This document shows, piece by piece, positions 1 through 11,893 of a DNA stretch of 64,000 bases. This DNA is from Nyssa sinensis (Eukaryota > Streptophyta > Magnoliopsida > Cornales > Nyssaceae): contig CM018052.1 of NCBI GenBank assembly GCA_008638375.1, positions 14,598,450 through 14,662,449 of the forward strand, given 5' to 3'. The stretch's first letter is position 1; each line of letters starts with the position of its first letter. Below the pieces are notes generated by a model. That model made no database searches. It saw nothing but the letters and a program-made list of their open reading frames with translations, and had not been told where the DNA came from. The position numbers were made by a program, and so were the translations under genes.

Positions 1-690
1 ATCTCTGCCCGGAAGCTCCGACCCTACTTCCAAGCACATCTTATTAAAATCCCAACCGCCTATCCGCTGAAGTCAGTACTACGGAAGCCTGAAGTCTCAG
101 GGCGATTGGTTAAGTGGTTTGTGGAGTTGGGAGAATTTGATATATCCTACGTTCCACGGACCTCCATCAAAGGACAAGAATTGGCAAATTTTGTTGTCGA
201 GTTCACTCCAGCACTACAAGATAAGGCACAACTTAGCAGGAGCTCCGCAGTATGGCAGCTCTATACCAACGGATCATCCACAGATCGGGGTTCCGGCATC
301 AGCTTAGTGTTACGGTCCCCTGAGAGGCTTGTAGCAGAAAAAGCGGTAAGCTTGGGATTCAAAGCTTCCAACAATGAAGCCGAGTACGAAGCTTATCCTT
401 GGGATAAAGCTAGCTATGGAGTACGAGGCCCAAAATCTTCAAGTTTTTTCTTACTCCCAACTGGTGGTAAGCCAAGTTCTGGGAGACTTTTCCATCAAAG
501 GTGATAGAATGCTTCAGTTCTCAGAGCTGATGGATTTGCTAAAGTGATCCTTCTATGAATTCACCATTCAAAAAATTGAGAGAGATTAGAATTCCAGGGC
601 TGACGCTTTAGCAAGCATGGCCTCCCATCTCAAGCCAGAAGCATGTTCAACTCTGAAGATCTCTCACCAACCAAGGCCAAGCATTGAAGA
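1..690 (+). pseudogene. RT-RNase H part of Tat-type pol, frameshifted
   Basis: Frame 1 reads from base 1 through the junction of reverse transcriptase and RNase H (YPLKSVLRKPEVSGRLVKW, then FDISYVPRTSIKGQELANF) and into an RNase H core with the segment NNEAEYEA near base 385. The frame is then lost near base 393. RNase H-like text resumes in another frame (a DALAS motif near 605), after a stop near 547. In an intact element this domain removes the RNA strand of the RNA-DNA hybrid during reverse transcription. The wording of the motifs is typical of the Tat clade. It continues left out of the window. Confidence 0.8.
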
Positions 691-759
691 GGTACAGACT
701 TCCTAGGTTTTCGAACAGGCCCAAAATTGGATGACTCCCATCCTCCGATATAGAAGAAA

Positions 760-1966
760 GGCTGCTTCTGGAAGATAAAAACTTAGCCCGAAGGATTCAA
801 ATCAGGGCAGCTCGGTACCTCCTCTTAAACGAGAAGCTCTATCGGAGATCCTACTCTCAACCCTTATTGAGATGTCTGGCCTAAGAAGAATCTCAATATG
901 TTTTGGCAGAAATACACAAAGGAATCTGTGGCAACCATAATGGTGGCAGAACCATAGCCCACCGAGCTTTAACGTAGGGTTACTATTGGCCCAGCATGCT
1001 GAAGCAGGTCAAGGAGTACGTCCAGAAATGTGAAAAATGCCAACGATTCGCTCCATACCAGCACCAACCCCACCATGAGCTCATTCCTATTGCTAGCCCA
1101 TGGCCTTTTGCTTAGTGAGGGATGGACATTATAGGGTCGCTGCCAAAGGCCACTCCGAACAAAAGATACCTCTTGGTTGCCATTGATTATTTCTCCAAAT
1201 AGGCGGAGGTCGAGCCCCTAACACACATCAATAAAGTGGAAGTAAAGAGCTTTACATAGAGGAATATAGTCTGCAAGTTCGGCATACCATGCTTCATCAT
1301 TTTAGACAATGGTACGCAGTTTGCCAGTAAAATTTTTAAGAAATTTTGCGAAGACTTGCGCATCAGTCATCACTTCGTTTCACCAGGGCAACCCCAAGCC
1401 AACGGGTAGGCCGAGGTCACCAACCGAATGATTCTTGATGCTCTTAAGAAGAGGTTGGAAGATGCCAAGGGAAGATGGGTTGAGGAGCTTTCTGGTGTGC
1501 TCTGGGCTTATAGAACTACAAGAAGAACACCAACCTCTGAAACCTTGTTCTTGCTTGCCTATAGCTTGGAAGCAGTAATTCCTGTCGAAGTCGGTATGCC
1601 CACCTTGAGGACAAAAGCTTTCGAGCAAGGGGCCAATGACCAACAGTTTGCAGAAAGCTTGGACCTATTTGAAGAAAAGTGAGATCGGGCCAGAATCAAG
1701 ATGGAAGCATACCAGCATAGAATGGCTAATAGCTCCAAACAAGGAATGAGGCCCCTCAGTTTCCAGCTCGGGGATCTTGTCTTGAGAAGAATATTCTTGA
1801 ACACTAAAGATCCCATAATGAGAAAGCTCTCACCCAACTAGGAAGGCCCATATAGGGTAACAAAAATTGTCAGACCTACCACCTACTAGTTAGAGGACAT
1901 AGCTGGGAAACCTGTACCCTTACCATGGAATATAAAACACTTACAAAAATACTATCAATAAGAATT
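760..1966 (+). pseudogene. Tat-type integrase, multiple in-frame stops
   Basis: A linker (NLARRIQIRAARYLL near 780) leads to the zinc-binding HHCC region (ICGNHNGGRTIAHRAL near 925, then CEKCQRFAP near 1035). The DDE core follows: MDIIGSLPKATPNKRYLL near 1125, LDNGTQFASKIFKKF near 1303 and SPGQPQANG near 1382, with the catalytic Glu still visible just after a stop. The C-terminal part runs to a stop near 1960. In-frame stops interrupt the frame at several places. Some fall where family members have Trp (for example after DYFSK near 1200), which fits TGG to TAG decay of methylated cytosines on the other strand. The integrase would have joined the cDNA to the host chromosome. Non-functional here. 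Confidence 0.82.
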
Positions 1967-1989
1967 ATCTCTTTATTTTTTGAAGTGTT

Positions 1990-2320
1990 CTCATCTTAAT
2001 GTACAAACCCCTAAAAATCTTGCAACTCATGCAAGAGTTATAAATCTAGTCCATCTCAATGTACAGACCCCTAAAAACCTTGCAGCCCATACAAGAGTTA
2101 TAGGTTTGGTCCATCTCAATGTATAGACCCCTAAAAAACCTTGCAGCCCATGCAAGAGTTATAGGTCCGATCCATCTCAATAGACAAACCCTTAAAAACC
2201 TTGCAGCCCATGCAAGAGTTATAGGTCTGGTCCATCTCAATGTACAAACCCCGCAAAACCTTGCAGCCCATGCAAGAATTATAAGTCTGGTCCATCTCAA
2301 CACAAGAATTAAAGGTTTGG
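1990..2320 (+). repeat. Tandem array, about 60-bp unit, 5+ copies
   Basis: About five and a half copies of a 60-61 bp unit that includes the words CCTTGCAGCCCATGCAAGAG and GGTCCATCTCAATGTA. Copies differ by scattered substitutions. The array starts about 25 bp past the end of integrase. Short ORFs on both strands here are artefacts of the periodicity. Confidence 0.9.
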
Positions 2321-2424
2321 ATAAGTGATCTATGATTTCTGAAAAAGGACCTTATAAACAATAAAGGCCTGGAGTATCTTTCAAGGAAGATTATCAATGT
2401 TAGTTGCTAGGTTTGAATTTAGTC

Positions 2425-2760
2425 CTGCTCAGTTATTACCAGTTCTGGTGACAAAAGATTTGTTCAATTACCATTACAAGTCTTCCTATTCAATTATTAC
2501 CAGTTCTGGTGACAGAAGATGTATTCAATTACCATTACAAATCTTCCTGTTCAGTTATTACCAGTTCTAGTGATAGAAGATCTGTTCAATTACCATTACA
2601 AGTCTTCATGTTCAGTTATTATCAGTTCTGATGACAAAAGTTCTGATTATGAAAGATTTTTCTGGTTACCATATAATCGCAAGTCTCACTGTTCGAAAGT
2701 CAGGTTATCACCAATTCTGGTTACAAAAGATTTGTTCAATTACCGCGATTGTTTAATTAC
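2425..2760 (+). repeat. Second tandem array, about 61-bp unit
   Basis: Four clear copies and a degraded fifth of a unit containing TTATTACCAGTTCTGGTGAC followed by a segment like TTGTTCAATTACCATTACAA. The sequence is unrelated to the array at 1990-2320, so this retrotransposon carries more than one independent 3' array. Confidence 0.85.
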
Positions 2761-3159
2761 AAGTTTCCTTTCTTGGAAGACAGCACTCAACTCATGCTCA
2801 TTTGAAAGTTAAAGGGGATATCTGAAGTTCATTCAATTCCCGAACAACTTTACTTGATTTAATTGCAGGCTTAAAGGTCGGAAGCCCAAGGTCATTTTAC
2901 AGAGCAATAATGGGTGATACAGTGCTGAAGTCTATTGCAAGCTTAGCTTATTATTAACAATTCATAAAATTTACAAGTAGTGCTACTCTGAAGAGGCAAT
3001 CAACAAAAAGTGCTTTGAAATATTAAAGTACACCAGTTCTGGAAAAAAGTCAATTTCATTGATAATTGGCAAAGGATTACATCAAATCAAAGGTTTGCAA
3101 AAAAAACAAAGTATAGAAACAAAGTATAAAAGCAAAAATCCTAGACTACAGCTGGTCCG

Positions 3160-3256
3160 AACAAGGAAGAGGTCGTTCTACTCCATGTCATCATCAATCT
3201 CTTCCTTTGGTTCTCTTGAACCAAACAAGGAAGAGGTCGTTCTGCTCCATGTCATC
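3160..3256 (+). repeat. Third tandem repeat, left part
   Basis: Nearly two copies of a roughly 57-60 bp unit with the words GAAGAGGTCGTTCT and CTCCATGTCATC. The array continues after the nested element at 8881-8980, where related units read GAAGAGGTCATTCGATCCCA and CATGTCATCGTCACTCTC. The nested element therefore inserted into this array. Confidence 0.8.
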
Positions 3257-3435
3257 TGTAACACCCTGACCTAATTAATTAAAAATTAGTTCGCTGATTA
3301 TTAATTAGAAACAAAATAAAGAATGATTAAGAAAATTTATCCGGACCTTTCGGTAAATTACAATGAACAAATAAAAGGATTAAATACATGAAAAAGCAAT
3401 GTAATATGTTAATCTAAATCGTTTGGAGCAAAATT
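3257..3435 (+). repeat. Truncated 5' LTR
   Basis: It aligns with the start of the 3' LTR at 4026 with few mismatches until about GTTTGGAGCAAAATT, then the two copies part. Only about 179 bp remain of an LTR that is about 4.86 kb in the 3' copy. Confidence 0.85.
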
Positions 3436-4025
3436 CGACGTGGAATTATGAAAGTCTTTATAATAGACAATAGATCTATAATTCTAAGGCATCTAAGGAC
3501 TAGGGATCGACATTTTAGATGGAGTCATAAGGACATTGGATGACAAGTGACACTAGGACATGTTGATAATAATACGAATAATTATGGATATAGCGATCGG
3601 AAGGAAAACGACTATAGGTATGCTAACTTTGGCATTGATACTTGTGATTGTGGATATCAAATGAATCCCTTGTGGGATCACATATGATTAAATGATCTTA
3701 GTGGATGATTTTTACTTATTTGAGGATGATCGCCCAGCTTGATTTAATTTGATATGGGTTTGATAATCGAATCTTGATGAGAGCATACATTTGTGGTTGT
3801 AAATCAGACTTAATGGGGATTCCTATATCTAATATGAAATTTGTGTGAAGCTTGCATAAAATATCTTCTTGTTGGAGAAACAGTATATATAAAATGCCAT
3901 GATAGATCGAGAGACAACTAAAAAGGGGAACCCATGATGCTAAAAGTAGCATGAAGAAAGGTTAGAGCATCCTAGAGATGACCAACTAAGTTTTGAGGAC
4001 AAAACTTCTTTTAAGGGGTAAAGGA
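3436..4025 (+). other. Internal remnant ending in a polypurine tract
   Basis: Non-coding remainder between the two LTR copies. It ends with TTGAGGACAAAACTT and a purine-rich AAGGGGTAAAGGA directly before the 3' LTR. This is the expected position and composition of the second-strand primer. I see no gag or pol translation in it. Confidence 0.6.
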
Positions 4026-7000
4026 TGTAACACCCCAACCTAATTAATTAAAAATCAGTCCGCTGATTATTAATTAGAAACAAAATAAAGAATGATTAAG
4101 AAAATTTATTCGGACCTTCCGATAAATTACGAGGGACAAATAAAAGGATTAAATACCCGAAGAAGCAATGTAATATGTTAATCTATATCGTTTGGAGCAA
4201 AATTTGAAATACCGTAATTATGAAATTAACAAGCCTCAGGAACCGTGAGAAAAATGGATACGGTGCAAAGCTTAAAATATCGAGGCTAACCTGGGTAGGA
4301 AACTACTAAAAGAAACCGCTTCACAAAAAGGGAAATAAAAAGGAAGATAAAAAGTAAAAATCCAAAATATGTAATTCCGATTGCCAAACGAAGCCCTAAG
4401 ACAAAAACATAGCAAAAATGTGAAGGATGAGTTTTGAACCCTTGACCAAGTGAGGCAAGGTTTTAAATGCCCAAAAATTAACCACTTGGACCACAATCAC
4501 TTTTGTGCTTTGTTATGCATAAGATATATATATATATATCATATAATGCATAAATTCTGATTATTAAAATAAGGTGACAGCCCCTCATTGGACCACCACC
4601 TCCATCAATTATATTTCATGAACAAACTAAAATATAAAATTATGCAATGATATATATGTACCTAAGCCTATTACGTATGAAAGTGTATCTTCAAACCTAT
4701 AGAGAGAGAGAAGCCAGAAAGAGAGTAGAGAGAGAGAGAGAGAGATCTAGTGTGAGGAAAAAACTTCAAATGTGTGTGCTGCATATTCAAACAGTGTTTG
4801 TGTGCTGTAGTGTGAAACTGTGTGTGAGTGAAGCTGTATATGTGAGAGATTTTGTGTTGGTGAGAGAGGACCCATGAGTGTAAGGCCTTGTGTGTGTGTG
4901 TGTCCCCTCGGAAGTGTACAAGAGGAAAGTAGGAGGCTGAGAAGTGCAGAACCGAACAGAATCAACACATTGAAGACCTCACCTTGAGCCTAGAAGAAAA
5001 GAGAGAAACCAAGAAGGTAAAAATTCTCTCATCTAAATTTTCTTTTGTACAAGCTATTTTAGAGCCATATAAGTGCATGCATAAATTTATCTATTAAAAC
5101 TAAGGTGTTAGGCATGTAATGAGAGGGCTGAAAATGGCTTGAAAAGCCTTAACTAAGAACAGCCGCCATTAAAAGACCTTGCTTAAACCGAGTCTGATTC
5201 GACTAGAGTTAAACCCTAATCGAGGGATGGGGATTAAAACTAGGAAGAAGAAGCTTTACAATGCAACAAAAATAAAGAGAAATGACCCAAAGACTAGCCC
5301 AAAAATTTGAGTTGCAGGTTGGGGGTCCATAACCCATTTTCATCAATGGAGTTCTAAATCCTATTTTTAGAACGTGGTTCGAATTGCCATGACCTAAGGA
5401 ACACAATAGACCAAGCCACGCATGAAATGATAAAGAAACGAGCATGCAATGGGCGAATTACAGTCGCCAATATTGGAGCTCGAACCAAGCTTCCGGACTA
5501 TTTTAAAACCTGAAACCAATGCCAAAGTGTTTATTGAGTTTCTAGAAACACCTTGGAATCAAGAACAGTGGAAATCCATGGCCAAAAACTCACGAATCTA
5601 GCTTTTAAAATTTTCTGTTTTTAAGGTTCCTGTTCATTGTCCTGGGGAAGACGAAGAACAGTACCAGAAACGGGTCGGGTCCTGACCCGATGTCTTAAAT
5701 AGGATTTGGGTCACTCAAAAACTACATCGTTTTAGGCGTTAAGTTTAATATTTAAGTTCAATTGGGACTGTTTGATTACAGTATTAGAAAATTAAAATTG
5801 GAACTACAGAAAACCTAAACACGGATGAGGAAGACAATGGGGATAATGTATTCCGGTTTCCTAGAAATGCCTAAACCGGTTGGTTCACCAAGCTCTTGGT
5901 CCGGTCTAGGATTTAAGTTGTTAAACCCACTAGTTCACTATTTAAAGTTAAATGAGAAAAACCATAACTTTGCTTTTTTTTCGGTTTGACCCCCAAAACT
6001 TTTAATAAATTCTGTTGTGGCCTAGATTTTGGAAATTTAATTTAAATAAGCCCCTAAAAAATAAATAAATAATAAAATAATTTATTTAATTATTTTATTA
6101 ATTTTGTAAAATACTTATTTTGCCCTTAGACACTAAATATGTCAAACGAAGCCCAAATTAAATAAATAAATAGTATATTTTTATTATTTCGGGCATTTCG
6201 GACTCAACGATGAAGTCCAATTTGTGAAATCAAGTCCCAAAAAATATGAGACACGTAAATGGTAAATGACTGTATTACCTCTAATGATACCCAGGGCTAA
6301 TTAAAAATAAAAGATAGTCCATTTTAATTATGTCGGACATTCTGGACTCAACGATGGAGTCCGTACTAGCAAGCAAAGTACCAAAAAACGAGACGCATGA
6401 AAATATAAAATTATCAAAATGCCCCTAATACAGTACGAAGCTCGAATAAAGTCCAAACTGGACGAAATTGATACCAATAAAGGCCCAAGTAATTGTAAAC
6501 TTGTATGTATGACTAAATAATAATTCGGAGTCAGTATATCATCAAATATGAAATGACCAAAATACCCCTAAGCAAGAAAAATGCAAAGTAAAGGCCGAAT
6601 AAATATGAAAATAAGGCCAATCTGATGTGAAGCATAATTATAGGATTAAATAAGACTCCGAAACAGTTAAACTATAAAATGAGAAATGACTGATGTGTCC
6701 CGATAATCAAAAGCAAATACCAAATGAAGTCCAAAAGACTTAGAATTTTACATATAAGCTATCAAAAATATTCAGAGGACCACGATAAGGTCCGGAGCAA
6801 GAATGAAAAAATTACCATTTTGCCCTTAAGGTTAAATAAGTGCTTAATTGATAACGACTAGAGCCTAAATGACTTAGATTATAATCCTCACAACTACTAA
6901 GCCTACTTAAGGAATTTAATAACATAAATTGAAATCCAATGAGTGGGTAATAGGTCAATAGACCTAATTAGGAGATCAGATAGATTCCTAAGATGATGAA

Positions 7001-8880
7001 TAAGACATGATTGGATGAATCCTTATACTTCTGTGATTAATAATGATTATTCAGGATATGCAAAGATATGTCTGACGTATCTGTAGATTATCAGAGTATT
7101 TGTAAATGGAGAATGTGATACTAAGAAACCAAGATAAGTAAACCCGAGCTTTGTTATGTGGTCCTTTCTCAGCCAATCACATTTATTTTCATATGTTGCC
7201 AAACTTGTATTCCATTACCTACCTGATGAACCTGATTTCTTTGATTGATGCCAATCTACTTGTGATTACCCAATGAACTTGATCTCCTTGATTGATGCCA
7301 ATCGACTTGTGATTATTTGTTTATGCATGTACTTTGGGTTCGACTTACTTGCCTATATCATGTTGTGATTTTGACTTGTTGATGCTTGAGCATATTTGTA
7401 CCATTAGGTATACCGTGTCATGATCTTGTAATATTTTTGTTGTTGGAAATCTTTTTTGTTCCATACACTTATGCATCGTTGATTGAGATATGGTTGCTCT
7501 CGGCAACCCGGTAACATAGCCGTAAAAAGCTATAGTTATATATTGTTGCCTTGAACTGGTTATGTTCTTGGCAGCCCAGTAACATAGCGGTGGGAAGCTA
7601 TGGTTATATTATGTTGCCTTGAACTAACTAGTTACAATCCATATCCTTATTCATGTGAAGAGTAACATGATCATGAGATTTTATATGTGTCTGGGGTTGT
7701 GCTCAATCACAACGGCCCATCTATTCACAGAATTGCGTAGGGAAAGACCCTTGGGGGTCTGTTGTGTCCTACGGGACCTGTAGTGAAAGAGCTCTGGCGC
7801 TATTCAGTAAGCCCGGGATAATGAGGTGAACCTGATTGTGCGTTACAGTGGGGTATGCCGAGCCCCAGGTGATTCACGCATTCTAGGTTGTTAGTGCTCG
7901 ATGACAATATATCTTTGGTATTCGTTAAATGATCATATTCTATGCCCTGTGAATGATCATATTATTGCAATCATGTTATACTTTACTCGATGCTGATATA
8001 TCTTTGGTACTCGTTGGATAATCATATTCTATGCAAGCATGTTATACTTTTGATTAGCTATCGTATTTGTTGTGGCAGCAGATTATCATGATTGGCTAGA
8101 TCCCGATTGTTGGATTTATTATTATTATCTTCTTGTATCTTATTTTGGGATAAGCCTTTTGGACCCTCGAGTCATTGTTGTACATCTTGGTAACTGGCTA
8201 TTGGCTATTTGTTATCTCTTTCTTCTATATTCTTGTGGACTAACCCAGACCCATGGCAAAGCTAAGAATTTACTTACTGAGCTTGTTTAAGCTCATTTTA
8301 TTTATCTAACATTTTTTAGGGGACATTATGTGGGATGAAATGCAATGAGATAACTAGTGGAACTAGTGATGCACAATAAACGACACTGATGATATGAACT
8401 CCAAGTCAAAGATTGAACGCAAACACTATAAGGTTAACTTTAAAGTTATGCATTATAATATTGTATCGTTAGTGACGAGGTTAGTCTAGTATGTTGGATC
8501 ATCATGATTGAATTGTACTAGTAGATATTCTGACTGATGGTCATTGGAGATGAATTTTGACCAAGTGATTTGTATTGGTGTGACTTCTGCTTTAAGTAAT
8601 TCATTGCTATGGAACAAACGCATTGGGGCATGTATATTGTTACTCTAGACGTATTTGGTGACTGATTCTAGACGTGCTCTGATGTGTTTGGATGAGTTGC
8701 ATTTCTGAATTGAAAATGTTTTAATTTCTGCTGCTCTGACCCTACTTTTGGAATGCAATTCATTGTAAAGTTCAAAAGTTTGCCTTTGGTTGGTCGCATT
8801 TTCGGTAGAGAAACCGGCAAGGTGGCTAACTGGCATCACGTCATTGGCATCCGCGTAAGGTAGGGTGCCAGGTCGTGACA
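4026..8880 (+). repeat. Long 3' LTR, about 4.86 kb
   Basis: It runs from TGTAACACCCC to GGTCGTGACA. It contains an AT microsatellite near 4527-4540, GA repeats near 4700-4745, GT repeats near 4890-4903, and no convincing coding sequence. A block near 8270-8310 (TTACTGAGCTTG...) has a counterpart near 62910 in the LTR that ends at 63232, so the two LTRs are distant relatives. ORFs here, such as the 72-codon one at 8072-8290, have no recognisable product. Confidence 0.8.
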
Positions 8881-8980
8881 TCATCGTCACTCTCTTCTTT
8901 TGGTTCTGCTGATCCGAACGAGGAAGAGGTCATTCGATCCCATGTCATCGTCACTCTCTTCCTTCGTTCTCCTCAAATTA
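8881..8980 (+). repeat. Third tandem repeat, right part
   Basis: Continuation of the 57-60 bp repeat units at 3160-3256, separated from them by the element at 3257-8880. The first five bases are the right copy of the TCATC target duplication. Confidence 0.75.
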
Positions 8981-11432
8981 AGCATACTGCATCCATATCA
9001 GCTTGAGTAGGTGCTTCTGTCAAAGGAAGATCAGGAGGGGCTACCTCATCATCATCGTTCCGAACCTCGACCTCGGTTGGAGGGACTTCAATGTCGTCAA
9101 TCCCAGCCAAATCAAGGTCAGGGTACTTCACGAGGAGCTTGGCTCTGAAGGTACTATACCCATGCCCGATCAGCTCTTCACCCATCTCCTCAACTTCAGC
9201 CTTCATTTCTGCTTCGGTCTGGGCCTTGGCAGATTCGACTGCGTCTTTGGTTTTCTGGGTAGAGGTGGCCTGGAAGTCATCAAACCTCTTTTAAAAGTCT
9301 TCCAACTTTCGAGCAAGGGAATCTCATTCAGACTCCATGATGGATAAGGAGTTCACCGCCTTCTTCAGCTTCTCCTTGGCAACAGAGACAGTAGACTAGG
9401 CCATTCCCAACTGTAGCCTGGTCTCATCCAGCTCGAACTGGAGATTGTCAATCGTCTCCAAATCCGCAGAAGATTCCACAATAGCAGCAAAGCCATGCAT
9501 GGTCTGCCAAGGAAAACAGAAACAAGTCAGAACAAGTAAAGCTAAAGTTCCAAAATGCAAAAAGAAAGAAAATGAAGAGAGCTCGAAAACTACCTTCATC
9601 TGATGGGATAAAAGATGCGTGGAAATCTTCCCCGCATTCTGTCCCTTATATTACTTTGGGCCTGAAGCCCAGAACTCGTCAAAGGCCTTCCTCATGGCTA
9701 AGTAGCCAGAATCATCAGGCGCCTCAACGACAGGAGCAGCTGGAGCAGCTGATTTCCCCTTCCCCCTCCGCCTGGTCAGAACCTCAAAGGCAGGAAGGGG
9801 GGCAGGCATAAGAACGGGAGGCACCCTCTCATCCTCAACCGAAGTACAATCTAGGGAGCTAGAGAGGAGCCTCCTCCTCTTCACTTGAAGAGGTTGTTCA
9901 AGAAGAGAGAAAGGCTCCCCTACCATCTTCTTCTTCTACCCTAGAGCCCATTTGGACATCAGGGACTTTTTAGGATTTCTAACTCGGGAGGTCGTCAAAT
10001 GAGCATCCATCAGGTTCTCTAATGTGAGGATGGCAGTGTGAGCTCTATTGCTAGTCTGAAGGAGCTAGTGGTACTTGTCTTGGAGATCTACCGTGGAGAT
10101 TGACCTATTCCAAGCACTTTTATCTGCACAGAAGATATACACACAAAGGTTAGCCAAACAACGAAAAAGTAAAATATGCAAAAACAGAGGCAAGATTGTA
10201 TTAAGGAGGTAGGTCTCACCCTTAATCCCCGTACTCCGGGGAAATGTCGAGATCTAATCCTGGAAGTCCTCCAGCTCCCATCCTCCTCCTATAAAGAAAT
10301 ACAACTTCTTCCAAGTCTTATTGGAAGTTGACACTGAGGAGAGGAATCTAAACCCCTTGTCAAAGGACATATAATAAAAGCCCTCCGACCTCATGTACTT
10401 TAGATCCATATTGCTACGAATCAGGTTAAGGTCTACCTCAACACCGTTCAGATGTCCTAACACTATAAACCCTAATAGGTGCCTCCAACTATTAAGGTTG
10501 AGGTCGGTAGGGCAGATGTTGAACCATTTGAAGAACTAACTAACTAAAAGAGTGAGAGGGAATCTAAGTCTCATCTCGAACCATGCGAAATAAACACAGA
10601 TCTCACCCAAACGGACATCAGAAGAGGGATCTATAGAGCTAGGGGCTTTACAGGTCACGTTCGAAGGGAATTCGAAAGTAGCCCTTAGGTCATCTAGCAT
10701 GCCCTAAGTAATGGCGCTTGCTCCTTCCTCTCTTTGGGAGGACCTACCAGAGGTCTCCCCTACTCTATTCCTGGGCTCTATAAATGCATCTACAATCTTA
10801 ACTCCAGGACTAGAGGGAGACTCTACTACCCTATTTTTGGCACCACCGGAACTAGGGCTGTAAACGGATCGAATTCGGACCGGAACAGAGCCGATCCGAA
10901 TCCGACCCGTTTAATAAGAAATTCGATCCAATCCGTTAATCCGACAGATCAGGCAAATGTTAATCCGTATCCGAATCCATTAATAACCCGATATCCGATC
11001 CGTTAATCCAGTCCGATCCGTTTAAAATTATAATATATATATATATTAAAATTAATATATTATTAATAAAATTAATATATTATATATAAATATATATATT
11101 ATATATTAATATATATATAATATATTAATATATATATAATATATTAATTTTAATATATATATATATATAAACGGATCAGATCAGCCTATATCATATCCGG
11201 TCCGTTTATATTTGGGATAATCGGATTCGGATCGGATCGGATCGGGTCACGGATCACTATTTCTAAAACCATATTCGGACTTAACGGATCAGATCGAGAT
11301 CCGATCCATTGACAGCTCTAACCGAAAGAACTACTACCTACAATGTGAACTTAGGATGGCACAGTCGTCTTCGAGGAGCTTTCTGTGCCATAACCAATGC
11401 CGAAAAGGGCATCAGAGACCGACATGGTTGAT
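8886..11432 (-). pseudogene. Antisense spliced ORF of the Tat element (gypsy-type gag-like)
   Basis: A decayed gene on the strand opposite to pol, in the 3' region where Tat elements carry an antisense ORF. It may start at 11432 (MSVSDALFGIGYGTE). A central segment at about 10463-10254 carries FYYMSFDKGFRF and TWKKLYFFIGGGWE, which match the W-K-x-x-FF-x-x-GG-x-W pattern of the Pfam family 'putative gypsy type transposon' (PF04195). Further parts are a Lys/Arg and Ala/Pro-rich stretch at 9926-9651 and an acidic C-terminal part at 9206-8973. Two small introns have good borders: 10219-10134 (donor GTGAGA, acceptor TGTGCAG) and 9593-9504 (donor GTAGTT, acceptor TTGGCAG). The MITE at 10853-11320 and several stops break it. 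The protein's function is unknown in the family. Confidence 0.62.
10853..11320. mobile_element. hAT-like MITE with degraded 8-bp TSD
   Basis: The ends are imperfect inverted repeats: TAGGGCTGTAAACGGATCG on the left and, read inward from the right, TAGAGCTGTCAATGGATCG. The flanks ACCGGAAC (10845-10852) and ACCGAAAG (11321-11328) agree at 6 of 8 positions, as expected for an aged hAT 8-bp duplication. The centre (about 11030-11175) is almost pure AT and self-complementary, with CGGATC-type repeats towards both ends. It has no coding capacity. Confidence 0.75.
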
Positions 11433-11494
11433 AAAAAGAAAAAGAAACAGAAGGAGGAGGAGAAGAACAGGAAGTAAATGGAAAGAAAAATAGA

Positions 11495-11499
<5 letters not shown>

Positions 11500-11536
<37 letters not shown>
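11500..11536. repeat. (GA)n microsatellite
   Basis: About 18 GA units upstream of the possible antisense start codon. It gives rise to Ser-Leu repeat ORFs on the minus strand that are not genes. Confidence 0.9.
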
Positions 11537-11538
<2 letters not shown>

Positions 11539-11880
11539 AAACCAAAATTGAGGGATAATCGGAGGAGGGAGCTTCGAACGGCGGCGACTTCTTCAAGAAC
11601 CTTGGTCGCTCTGATATCGACGACGGGGGATTCTTTTGGGAGCAAAGGAAATGATGGAGGAAAGGGGCATACACGTACCCCTCCCCTTCTTACATAGGCT
11701 TGCAGAAATAGGGGCCCATCCAGCCGAACCGTCACTGCAGTTAATGGAAGTGATAGCCTTGAAAGCCCAAACGACGGATGCGCATTAATGCCACATCGAC
11801 GGTCGCTTGGGAAGGTGAAGTGACAAGATGCATGACTTTTTGGAAGCCCACAACCCTAGTTACGCGTTGTGCTAAACTAA

Positions 11881-11893
11881 GGCTCGGGGGGAG
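11881..11893 (+). other. Polypurine tract of the Tat element
   Basis: GGCTCGGGGGGAG lies immediately 5' of the LTR start TGGCTAATA. Position and G-richness fit the second-strand primer of Tat-type elements. Confidence 0.7.

Larger units (their letters stand above)
3257..8880 (+). mobile_element. Nested Tekay-like LTR element, internally deleted, TSD TCATC
   Basis: It begins TGTAACACCC and ends GGTCGTGACA, the usual TG...CA termini, and is flanked by a perfect 5-bp duplication, TCATC, at 3252-3256 and 8881-8885. The first 179 bp (3257-3435) reappear at 4026-4204, so it is a 5' LTR remnant, about 590 bp of internal sequence, and a full 3' LTR. No gag or pol frame remains. The missing part runs from inside the 5' LTR to close to the 3' end of the internal region. 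The termini and the pre-LTR wording (TTGAGGACAAAACTT) match the Tekay-type element at 50134-60581, which is the basis for the clade call. Confidence 0.85.

Noticed and set aside
2046..2397. ORFs on both strands over the 60-bp repeats
   Set aside because: They repeat the same residues every 20 codons and simply reflect the tandem array.
11351..11735. Ser-Leu repeat proteins on the minus strand
   Set aside because: Produced by the GA microsatellite at 11500-11536; only the short frame starting at 11432 may belong to the antisense gene.
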